A stretch of 64,000 nt of DNA, taken from positions 1,857,782 through 1,921,781 of the forward strand of contig NZ_CP132360.1 in the NCBI RefSeq assembly GCF_030758955.1, read 5' to 3'. This DNA comes from Agrococcus beijingensis (GTDB lineage Bacteria; Actinomycetota; Actinomycetes; Actinomycetales; Microbacteriaceae). The notes below the pieces were generated by a model. That model ran no database searches, was not told where the DNA came from, and saw nothing but the letters and a program-made list of their open reading frames with translations. Positions 54,813 through 62,136 of this stretch are shown piece after piece (position 1 is the first letter of the stretch; every line of letters starts with the position of its first letter). The position numbers and the translations under genes are program-made.

Positions 54813-55616
54813 TCAGACCTCGCCGATGGGCATCGGCGAGAGCAGCTCGAGCAGGTCGTCGGCCAGCGCCGGGTGAGCCGCGAGCAGGAATCCGGAGCCC
54901 GCGGGCGCGCCCTGCCAGCCGCGCACGGCACCGCCCGCCTCCTCGACGATCAGCGCGCCAGCAGCCAGATCCCACGGCTGCAGGCCCACTTCGTAGTAGG
55001 CGTTCAGCCTGCCCGCGGCGACGCTCGCGAGATCGAGCGCTGCGCTGCCGATGCGGCGGATGTCACGGACCGAGCCGATCAGGTGCTGCACGATCGCGGC
55101 CTGCCGCTGCCGCCGCTGCGCGTCGTACCCGAATCCCGTGCCCACGAGCGCGGTCGCGGGCGGCACCGCATCCGCCACCCGGATCGGACGGCCGTCGAGC
55201 CGCGCGCCCTCGCCCCGGAGCGCGTCGAAGCGCTCCCCCGTCGCCGCGTTGACGACCACGCCGGAGAGCGCGTGCCAGGTGGCCGGATCGGGGTCGCCCT
55301 CGACCAGCGCGATCGACACGGCGTAGGCGGGGATGTCGTAGAAGTAGTTGACGGTGCCGTCGATGGGGTCGATCACCCAGGTGAGGCCAGAGGTGCCGGC
55401 GACGCTGGTGCCCTCCTCGCCGAGGATGCCGTCGTCGGGGCGGGCGGCGCGGATGCGGTCGACCACCAGGCGCTCGACGTCGCGATCGGCCTGGGTGACG
55501 ATGTCGACGAGGCTCGACTTGCTCGCCGCCACCTCGACGCCTGCCCGGCGCCGGGTGCGGGCGAGCGCTGCGGCCTCGAGGGCCAGACCGATGTTCAGCT
55601 CGTGGAGCTCGCGCAT
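54813..55616 (-). CDS. inositol monophosphatase-family phosphatase
   Basis: 267 aa, usual length. The metal-site motifs are all present: GEEG (about 66-69), WVIDPIDGTVNYFY (80-93) and PWDLAAGALIVEEAGG. Members hydrolyse inositol-1-phosphate, histidinol phosphate or related sugar phosphates with Mg2+; the substrate is not fixed by the sequence. ATG start at 55616; monocistronic between the M23 gene and tRNA-Tyr. Confidence 0.92.
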   Translation of the reverse strand: MRELHELNIGLALEAAALARTRRRAGVEVAASKSSLVDIVTQADRDVERLVVDRIRAARPDDGILGEEGTSVAGTSGLTWVIDPIDGTVNYFYDIPAYAVSIALVEGDPDPATWHALSGVVVNAATGERFDALRGEGARLDGRPIRVADAVPPATALVGTGFGYDAQRRQRQAAIVQHLIGSVRDIRRIGSAALDLASVAAGRLNAYYEVGLQPWDLAAGALIVEEAGGAVRGWQGAPAGSGFLLAAHPALADDLLELLSPMPIGEV

Positions 55617-55707
55617 GCGTCGAACCTACCCGGCCCGGCGCCGCCCCGCCGGAGTCGTCGGGCCGGCTGTGGGCCATGTATGCTGGACGGCGGCCGTGAC
55701 CGGCCAC

Positions 55708-55789
55708 GGCGAGTTACCCAAGCGGCCAAAGGGATCTGACTGTAAATCAGACTGCTCAGCATTCGGGGGTTCGAATCCCTCACTCGCCA
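55708..55789 (+). tRNA. tRNA-Tyr (anticodon GTA)
   Basis: 82 nt class II tRNA. Acceptor GGCGAGT/ACTCGCC, anticodon stem TCTGACTGTAAATCAGA with GTA, a long variable arm (CTGCTCAGCATTCGG region) and T-arm GGGGGTTCGAATCCCTC. It stands alone on the plus strand. Confidence 0.96.
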
Positions 55790-55903
55790 CGCTTGTGATG
55801 AGTCGCGACATAGGTCTCACCTGAGTCGACCCCACGGCGGCGCGGCAGGCGCCCCACAAGCTCGATACGGGGGCCTGCGGCCGCCTACTCGACCTTGACC
55901 CCT

Positions 55904-55941
55904 CCGCACGCAACGTCGCGCTGCGACATTGCGTGCTGCGG
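55904..55941 (-). terminator. terminator after the alcohol dehydrogenase gene
   Basis: CCGCACGCAA-CGTCGC (55904-55919) pairs with GCGACA-TTGCGTGCTGCGG (55923-55941) with one or two mismatches, ending 2 bp before the dehydrogenase stop at 55944. The rest of the 150-bp gap after tRNA-Tyr holds nothing I recognise. Confidence 0.65.
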
Positions 55942-55943
55942 CG

Positions 55944-57116
55944 TCAAGGCTGCAGCACCACCTTGATGCAGCCGTCCTCCTTCTTCTGGAAGGTCTCGTA
56001 CATCTCGGGCGCGCGATCGAGCGGCACGCGGTGGGTCACGAGGTCCTCGACGCCGAGCGGGTCTGCAGGGTCCTCGACGAGCGGCAGCAGCGCATCCCGC
56101 CAGGTCTGCACGTTGCACTGCCCCATGCGGATCGAGATCTGCTTGTCGAACAGGGTCATCATCGGCATCGGGTCGGCGGTGCCGACGTAGACGCCGCTGA
56201 GCGAGACGGTGCCGCCGCGCCGCACGGCATCGAACGACGCCATCAGCGCCGCGAGCCGGTCGAGGCCCGCCTCCTGCATGAGCGGCCGGGCCGCGGCATC
56301 GGGCAGCAGGCCGATCGCGTGCTGCGCGAGGGCCGCCGCGCCCGAGCCGTGCGCCTCCATGCCGACGGCGTCGACGATCGCGTCGGGGCCGCGGCCGTCG
56401 GTGAGGTCGCGGAGCGCGGTCACCGGGTCGTCGAGGTCGAGCGCCTCGACGCCGTGGCGCTCGGCCATCGCGCGGCGCTCCGGCACCGGGTCGACGGCGA
56501 TCACGCGGTGCCCGAGGTGGCGGCCGATGCGCGCCGCGAACTGTCCCACCGGGCCGAGCCCCATGACGCCGAGGGTGCTGCCGGGCAGCAGGTCGGCGTA
56601 GGCGACGCCCTGCCAGGCGGTCGGCAGGATGTCGCTCAGGAACAGGTAGCGGTCGTCGGGCAGCGCGTCGCCCACCTTCGTCGCGTTGAAGTCGGCGAGC
56701 GGCACGCGCAGGCGCTCGGCCTGCCCGCCCGGCACGGAGCCGTAGAGCGAGGTGTAGCCGTAGAGCGTCGCACCGGTGCCCTGATCGCGGTTCTGCGTGG
56801 TCTCGCACTGCGTCGTGAGGCCCCTGGCGCACATGAAGCAGTGGCCGCAGGCGATCACGAAGGGGATGACGACGCGGTCGCCGGGCGCGATGGCGGTGAC
56901 CTCCGAGCCGACCTGCTCGACCACGCCCATCGTCTCGTGGCCGAGCACGTCGCCCTTGCTCAGGAACGGCGCGAACAGCTCGTAGAGGTGCAGGTCGGAG
57001 CCGCAGATCGCCGTCGACGTCACGCGGATGATGGCGTCGGTCGGCTCCTGCAGCACAGGGTCCGGCACCTCCTCCACCGAGACCTTGCGCTTTCCCTGCC
57101 AGGTGAGTGCTCGCAT
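55944..57116 (-). CDS. zinc-dependent alcohol/formaldehyde dehydrogenase-like MDR enzyme
   Basis: 390 aa. Catalytic zinc Cys38 in CGSDLH with His60/Glu61 in LGHETMG; the structural zinc lobe is complete (Cys90, 93, 96, 104). Nucleotide fold VMGLGPVGQFAARIG. Length and HLYELFAPFLSKGD resemble the glutathione-independent formaldehyde dehydrogenase group. Monocistronic on the minus strand. Confidence 0.88.
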   Translation of the reverse strand: MRALTWQGKRKVSVEEVPDPVLQEPTDAIIRVTSTAICGSDLHLYELFAPFLSKGDVLGHETMGVVEQVGSEVTAIAPGDRVVIPFVIACGHCFMCARGLTTQCETTQNRDQGTGATLYGYTSLYGSVPGGQAERLRVPLADFNATKVGDALPDDRYLFLSDILPTAWQGVAYADLLPGSTLGVMGLGPVGQFAARIGRHLGHRVIAVDPVPERRAMAERHGVEALDLDDPVTALRDLTDGRGPDAIVDAVGMEAHGSGAAALAQHAIGLLPDAAARPLMQEAGLDRLAALMASFDAVRRGGTVSLSGVYVGTADPMPMMTLFDKQISIRMGQCNVQTWRDALLPLVEDPADPLGVEDLVTHRVPLDRAPEMYETFQKKEDGCIKVVLQP

Positions 57117-57211
57117 GGCGACGACCGTACGCCGGTGGGGTACACGCCGATATCGGCCGACTCCCAGGGTTCGGGGTCGGCGACCGCGCGGAGCGGGTGC
57201 CGGGCCGCGAC

Positions 57212-57253
57212 CGACGGATGCGCTCCCACCGGTGGTGCGGAGCGCATCCGTCG
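57212..57253 (-). terminator. terminator after the ProP-like operon
   Basis: CGACGGATGCGCTCC (57212-57226) pairs perfectly with GGAGCGCATCCGTCG (57239-57253), 15 bp with a 12-nt loop that itself contains CACCGGTG. It follows the stop at 57304 of the last gene of the operon. Confidence 0.85.
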
Positions 57254-57259
57254 TCGTGC

Positions 57260-57301
57260 GGTCGGTCGGCGCTGGTCGGTCGGCGCTGGTCGGTCGGCGC
57301 T
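57260..57301. repeat. 14-nt tandem repeat, three copies
   Basis: GGTCGGTCGGCGCT occurs three times without interruption (57260-57273, 57274-57287, 57288-57301); a partial fourth copy GGTCAGTCGG continues over the stop codon of the ProP-like gene. It fills the space between that stop and the terminator. Confidence 0.9.
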
Positions 57302-57303
57302 GG

Positions 57304-58794
57304 TCAGTCGGTGTCGCGCCTGCGCGCCTCGTCCGAGCCGGCGGCTGCCGCCTGCACCTGCTCGAGCTCGCCCGCCGGGTCGTGCACCTTGCCGATCAGC
57401 GACTCGCCGATCGCGACCCGGTCGAGGTCGTCGTCGCCGGGCACGACGTCGCCGCGCAGGCTGCGCCCCGCGGTCTCGTTGAAGGTCAGGATCGCGACCA
57501 GCCCGATGATGCCGGCGACGGTCATGTAGAAGCCGGGCACGAGCGTCGAGCCGGTGCTCTGGATGAGCGCCTCGTTGATGAGCCCGGCGGGGCCGCCCAG
57601 CAGCGAGGTGGCGACGTTGTAGCCGAGCGCGAAGCCCGCGTAGCGCACCGTGGTCGGGAACAGCGCCGGCAGCGTCGCCGAGATGTTGCACAGCAGCATC
57701 ACGAGGAAGAGGCCGAAGATCGCCAGTCCCAGCACCTGCAGCACGATGTTGCCGGTGTTGAGCAGCATGATCGCCGGCACCGAGAAGAGCGTGAAGCCGA
57801 TCGCCGCCGTCAGCAGCACCGGCCGCCTGCCGATGCGGTCGGTGAGGGCTCCCAGCGGGATGATCACCGCCATCATCACCAGCTGCACGCCCACGAGCAT
57901 GAGGCCCGACTGCGTCGCGTCCATGTCGAGGGAGGTGGTGAGGAAGGTGGGCATGTAGGTGAGCACGAGGTAGAACGCGGTGTTGATCAGGATCGTGATG
58001 CCCATGATCTTCAGCAGCTGCTTCGGCTGCTTCGTCACCACGTCGCGCAGCACCTGCCACGCGCTCGTGCGGGTGTCCTGCGCCTTCGCCTCGGTGAAGG
58101 TCTCGGAGTCGTGCAGGTTGCGGCGCATGAGCAGCGCGACGATGCCGAGCGGCAGCGTGAGCAGGAACGGCAGGCGCCACCAGCCCGCGGCCATGCCCTC
58201 CGGTCCGACGATGAGCTCGAGCCCCGTGACCAGGATCGCGGCCATCGAGAAGCCGAGCAGGGTGCCGAACTCGAGGAACGAGCCCCAGAAGCCGCGCCGG
58301 TCGTCCGGCGCGTGCTCGGCCATGTAGACGGCGGCGCCGGCGTACTCGCCGCCGGCCGAGAAGCCCTGGATGATGCGCAGCAGGAACAGCAGGATGGGCG
58401 CGAGCCAGCCGACCGTGTCGAAGGTCGGCAGCAGGCCGATCGCCGCGGTCGCGAGCGAGATCATCAGGATGGTGAAGACGAGCACCTTCTGGCGCCCGAT
58501 GCGGTCGCCGAGCGGGCCGAGCACCGCGCCGCCGATGGGGCGGATGAGGAACGAGACGGCGAAGCCGAACAGCGTCCAGAGGATCGCGTTCTCCGAGCCG
58601 CCGAAGATCTGCTGCGAGAGGTGGACGGCCAGGTAGCCGTAGATGCCGTAGTCGAACCACTCGATGGCGTTGCCCGCCATCGCGCCGAGCACCGACTTCT
58701 TGACGGTCTTGCGCTGGATGGGCGAGAGGTCGAGCTCACGCGTGATGGGGGGCGGCTCGGTGGGCGGGTGGCCCTGTGCTGTCTGCTCGGTCAT
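57304..58794 (-). CDS. MHS-family carrier, ProP-like (compatible solute uptake)
   Basis: 496 aa, 12 helices. The metabolite:H+ symporter signature GNAIEWFDYGIYGYLAVHL at the N-terminus, LGDRIGRQKVL in the TM2-3 loop and GFSAGGEYAGAAVYMAEHAP closely follow E. coli ProP, which imports proline, betaine and ectoine. It lacks ProP's C-terminal osmosensory coiled coil; the tail is acidic and short. Last gene of an operon downstream of an M20 and an M24 enzyme (82 bp gap), suggesting it imports their substrate. Confidence 0.9.
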   Translation of the reverse strand: MTEQTAQGHPPTEPPPITRELDLSPIQRKTVKKSVLGAMAGNAIEWFDYGIYGYLAVHLSQQIFGGSENAILWTLFGFAVSFLIRPIGGAVLGPLGDRIGRQKVLVFTILMISLATAAIGLLPTFDTVGWLAPILLFLLRIIQGFSAGGEYAGAAVYMAEHAPDDRRGFWGSFLEFGTLLGFSMAAILVTGLELIVGPEGMAAGWWRLPFLLTLPLGIVALLMRRNLHDSETFTEAKAQDTRTSAWQVLRDVVTKQPKQLLKIMGITILINTAFYLVLTYMPTFLTTSLDMDATQSGLMLVGVQLVMMAVIIPLGALTDRIGRRPVLLTAAIGFTLFSVPAIMLLNTGNIVLQVLGLAIFGLFLVMLLCNISATLPALFPTTVRYAGFALGYNVATSLLGGPAGLINEALIQSTGSTLVPGFYMTVAGIIGLVAILTFNETAGRSLRGDVVPGDDDLDRVAIGESLIGKVHDPAGELEQVQAAAAGSDEARRRDTD

Positions 58795-58875
58795 GGCCGT
58801 ATCTCTCCTTGAGGGGTCGGATCGTGCTTGGTGGTGCAGGGTAGGTGCGGTGCAGGGTGGGTGCTGGGCGGTGGA

Positions 58876-60078
58876 TCAGGGCTCGGCGAGCGCCAGGAGC
58901 AGGCGCGCGTAGGCGCGCGCGGCGGTCGCGAGGTCGGCGATGCGCACCCGCTCGTCGGGCTGGTGGGCCTGGCCGGTGATGTCGCCCGGGCCGAGGATGA
59001 CGGTCGGGCAGCCGTGGTGCTGGGCGATGAAGCCGCCCTCGCAGGCGGCCGTCCAGGCCTCGACGGGCGCGCTCGCGCCCTCGGCGACGAGCGCGTCGAC
59101 GGCGCAGACCACGAGCGGATGCGTCGTGGCCGTCTCGAAGCCCGGCATCTCCATCAGCAGGGAGGCCGCAGCGAGGCAGCCGGTGCCGTCCGTCGCGCGG
59201 GCGATCCCCGCCTCGAGCTGCGCGAGCGCGGCGGCGCCCGTCTCGCCGGGCATGAGCCGACGGTCGATGAGCAGGGTGCACGCGTCGGGGACGATCGACG
59301 TGCCGTGGCCGCCCTCGATGCGCCCGACGCTCCACGTGGCCGAGCCAAGCAGCCCGCCCGCGTGGCGACGCATCCGCTCGTGGTCGTCGGCGACCCAGGC
59401 GGCGATGCGGGCCGCGGCGGTGATGGCGTTCGCGCCGTCCTCGGGGCGGCCGGCGTGGGCTGCGCGCCCGCGCACGTCGACGCGCAGGTTCGCGGCGCCG
59501 CGGCAGGCGACGACCACGGCGAGGTCGGTCGGCTCGGCGACGATGCAGGCCCGGTAGGGCGCCGGCGGCTGCTCCAGGTGCGCGACGATGCCGGTGGCGA
59601 GATCCTCCTCGTCGACGGTGACGAGCAGCTCGAGGGGCAGGTCGGGCCGCACCCGGTGCACGGCGGCCATCGCCTGCAGCGCCGCGGCGAGCCCGCCCTT
59701 CATGTCGGCGGCGCCGCGACCGGTCAGCCAGCCCTGCTCGACCCGGGGGTTGAAGGGGTCGGCGCTCCACCCGGTGCCCGCGGGCACCACGTCGGAGTGC
59801 CCCAGCACGAGGATGCCCGGGGTGCGGACGTCGGCGTCCGGGCCGAAGCGGATCGACACGTTGGGGCGCCCCGGCGCGACGAGCGTGCGGCGGCTGCGGC
59901 CGCCCAGGCGCGAGGCGATCGACTCGAGCACCCGCACGGCGACGAGCTCGGTGCCGCCCGGGTTCTCGCTCGCGGCGAGGATCAGCGAGGAGGCGTCGGC
60001 GACGATCGTCGCCTCGTCGACGAGCGCGAGTGCCGCCGCGACGTCTGCCGCGTCGGGAGCGGGTCGGGCAGCGGTCAC
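58876..60078 (-). CDS. M20-family deacylase (ArgE/DapE type)
   Basis: 400 aa from a GTG at 60078 that overlaps the M24 stop (GTGA). Metal ligands are visible: His94 in LGHSDVVPAG with catalytic Asp96, Asp125 in GRGAADMKGG, the Glu pair in VTVDEED (157-158) and a C-terminal His. Family members remove acyl groups from amino acids (N-acetylornithine, N-succinyl-DAP). Between an ectoine-hydrolase-like protein and a ProP-like carrier it may deacetylate N-acetyl-diaminobutyrate; this is inference. Confidence 0.88.
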   Translation of the reverse strand: MTAARPAPDAADVAAALALVDEATIVADASSLILAASENPGGTELVAVRVLESIASRLGGRSRRTLVAPGRPNVSIRFGPDADVRTPGILVLGHSDVVPAGTGWSADPFNPRVEQGWLTGRGAADMKGGLAAALQAMAAVHRVRPDLPLELLVTVDEEDLATGIVAHLEQPPAPYRACIVAEPTDLAVVVACRGAANLRVDVRGRAAHAGRPEDGANAITAAARIAAWVADDHERMRRHAGGLLGSATWSVGRIEGGHGTSIVPDACTLLIDRRLMPGETGAAALAQLEAGIARATDGTGCLAAASLLMEMPGFETATTHPLVVCAVDALVAEGASAPVEAWTAACEGGFIAQHHGCPTVILGPGDITGQAHQPDERVRIADLATAARAYARLLLALAEP

Positions 60079-61250
60079 GCGGCCCCCACGACGATCAGCT
60101 CGCGCGGCGCCGAGGTGAGCAGCTCGACGCCCGTGGCGGTGATCGCCACCGACTCGCTCAGCTCGCAGCCGTACCCGTCCATCCACATGCCAGCGATGAT
60201 GTGCAGGCACATGCCGGGCTCGATGACGGTCAGGTCGTCCTCGCGGATCGACACGGTGCGCTCGCCCCAGTCGGGCGGGTAGCCGATGCCGATCGAGTAG
60301 CCCAGGCGCGAGGGCTTCTCGATGGCGTGCTGCGCGAGGTGCTCGCGCCAGATGCCGTGCACGTCGGCGACCACGCGGCCGGGTCGCATGCCGTCGAGCA
60401 CCGCCTGCAGGCCCTCGGCGGCGATGTCGGCGAGGCCCGCCAGGCGCGCCTCGGGGCGGCCGAGCGACACGGTGCGCGCCAGCGGCGCGTGATAGCGACG
60501 GTGGGTGCCGGCGAGCTCGATCGAGACCGCCTCGCCCGCCTCGACCCGGCGTGCGCTGAACGTCAGGTGCGGGGTGTCGGCCGACTCGCCCGTCGGCAGC
60601 ATCGGCACGATCGCCGGGTAGTCGCCCTCGGCCCCGTCGACGCCGGTGGTCTGCGCGTACTGGATCGCCGCGGCGACGTCGTTGAGCCGCACGCCCTCGC
60701 TGAGCGCGTCGATGCCGGCCTGCATCGCGGCGCTCGCGATGCGGCCCGCGGAGCGCATCAGCGCGAGCTCGTGCTCGCTCTTCACCAGCCGCACCCAGTT
60801 GACGAGGTCGTGCGCGTCGATCAGCTGCCACTCGGGCAGGCCGCGCTCGAGCGCGTGGAAGGCGCCGACGGTGAGGAAGTGCGCCTCGGCCTCGTAGCCG
60901 ATGCGGCCGCGCTGCGCGAAGCCGTGCTCGCGCAGCTGCTGCGCCGCCCCGTCGTAGGGGTGCACGTCGCGCTGGTGCACGAGCGACTCGGGGTAGCCGA
61001 GGATGCGCTCCGGCGGGGTCTGCGCGGTGCGGTGCGCGCCGCCCGCGTCCATCGCGCGCATGATGAGCAGGGGCTCGCCCACCAGCGGCACGAACAGCAG
61101 CTGCGGCATGTAGAACGACCAGGCGTCGTAGCCCGTCAGGTAGTGGAGGTTGGCCGGGTCGACCACCACCAGCCCGTCGAGCCCGGAGCGCTGCATGCGC
61201 GCACGGGTGCGGGCGAGCCGCTCGTCGTGCTCTTCGCGGGTCGGGTGCAC
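60075..61250 (-). CDS. M24-family hydrolase of the creatinase/ectoine-hydrolase (DoeA) type
   Basis: 391 aa from a GTG at 61250 with GAGGAGG ahead. Pita-bread fold: N-terminal creatinase-like domain (NLHYLTGYDAWSFYMPQ, 33-50) and C-terminal catalytic domain. At the first metal site the usual D-x-G...SD-x-TR is replaced by ELAGTHRRYHAPLARTV, so both Asp ligands are gone, as in creatinase and DoeA. LPTGESADTPHLTF and YDAWSFYMPQ resemble ectoine hydrolase. The family's metal-free members cut C-N bonds in small cyclic or guanidino compounds. First gene of the operon. Confidence 0.85.
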   Translation of the reverse strand: MHPTREEHDERLARTRARMQRSGLDGLVVVDPANLHYLTGYDAWSFYMPQLLFVPLVGEPLLIMRAMDAGGAHRTAQTPPERILGYPESLVHQRDVHPYDGAAQQLREHGFAQRGRIGYEAEAHFLTVGAFHALERGLPEWQLIDAHDLVNWVRLVKSEHELALMRSAGRIASAAMQAGIDALSEGVRLNDVAAAIQYAQTTGVDGAEGDYPAIVPMLPTGESADTPHLTFSARRVEAGEAVSIELAGTHRRYHAPLARTVSLGRPEARLAGLADIAAEGLQAVLDGMRPGRVVADVHGIWREHLAQHAIEKPSRLGYSIGIGYPPDWGERTVSIREDDLTVIEPGMCLHIIAGMWMDGYGCELSESVAITATGVELLTSAPRELIVVGAA

Positions 61251-61323
61251 GCAGCCTCCTCGTTCGGTGCCGACCACCCTATGCGCCGTGCCCAGGGAGG
61301 CCGATCCGAGCGGCACCGCGCGC

Positions 61324-61905
61324 CTACCCCTGCAGGGGCACGAACGCGTACCTGCCGCGATCCGTGCGCACGTGCGGTGAGCCGTCGCGCAGGTCGACGA
61401 CCTGCATCAGCCCGACGATCGGCGCGACCATCCGGCCGCCCTCCGCCAGCTGCGCGACGAGGGCATCCGGCATCCGCCCGAAGTCGGCCGAGACGAGGAT
61501 GCGGTCCCACGGCCCCTCGTCCGGAAGGCCGAGGAGGCCCGGGGTCGCCTGCCGCACCCGCGCATCCGCTCCCTGCGCCTCGAGGTTGGCGTTGGCGAAG
61601 TCGACCAGCTCCGGCACGATCTCGACGCCGACGGCCGCGGCGCCGAGCGCCTCGAGGATCGCGGTGGTCCAGCCGGAGCCTGCCCCGACGTCGAGCACGC
61701 GGTGCCCCGGCCGCGCGTCGAGCAGCTCGAGCATGCGCGCGACCGTCGAGGGCTGCGAGTTCGTGGCGTCGAAGCCGATCCCGACCGGCCGGTCGACGGG
61801 GGCGAGATGCCGCACGACGGGCGGCAGGAAGCGCTCGCGGGGGGCCGCCACCATGGCCTCGCGCACGCGCCGCGATGTCTCCGCCTCGACTCGCAGCCCC
61901 TCCAT
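61324..61905 (-). CDS. protein-L-isoaspartate O-methyltransferase-family protein
   Basis: 193 aa. The PCMT signature is present: FLPPVVRHLAPVDRPVGIGF, SQPSTVARMLELL and the SAM loop VLDVGAGSGWTTAIL. It is shorter than classic PCMT. The enzyme methylates isoaspartyl residues to start repair of aged proteins. ATG at 61905; its stop lies 73 bp upstream of the M24 gene start on the same strand. Confidence 0.87.
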   Translation of the reverse strand: MEGLRVEAETSRRVREAMVAAPRERFLPPVVRHLAPVDRPVGIGFDATNSQPSTVARMLELLDARPGHRVLDVGAGSGWTTAILEALGAAAVGVEIVPELVDFANANLEAQGADARVRQATPGLLGLPDEGPWDRILVSADFGRMPDALVAQLAEGGRMVAPIVGLMQVVDLRDGSPHVRTDRGRYAFVPLQG

Positions 61906-61942
61906 GCCCGGCAGGCTACTCGCGGCCGTGCGGGCACGAAAG

Positions 61943-62017
61943 AGCGGTGCGGACTGGCACATCGGCGCTTGCTCTATCGCAAGTGATGGTGAAGGCGCCT
62001 GGTCGGTCCGCACCGCT
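61943..62017. repeat. nested inverted repeats between zwf and the PCMT gene
   Basis: AGCGGTGCGGAC (61943-61954) pairs exactly with GTCCGCACCGCT (62006-62017); inside, GGCGC/GCGCC and CTTGC/GCAAG (61968-61972, 61979-61983) form smaller stems. It could be a small structured RNA or an unusual terminator. The rest of the gap (62018-62136) has one further small hairpin, GTCCGC/GCGGAC (62115-62131), just past the zwf stop. Confidence 0.65.
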
Positions 62018-62136
62018 GGTCTTGGCCGCGACTGTACGCCTGCCGCCCAGCGGACGCAACGTTCGGCGGCGCGCCTGTGGAGCGTCGGCGGGCGTGAGCG
62101 TCGCGGCATTCCTCGTCCGCCGGTCGCGGACAGGCC

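Noticed and set aside
57117..57303. Short gene between the alcohol dehydrogenase and the ProP-like gene
   Set aside because: The gap is explained by a perfect 15-bp terminator stem and the 14-nt repeats; frames there have no ribosome site or motif.
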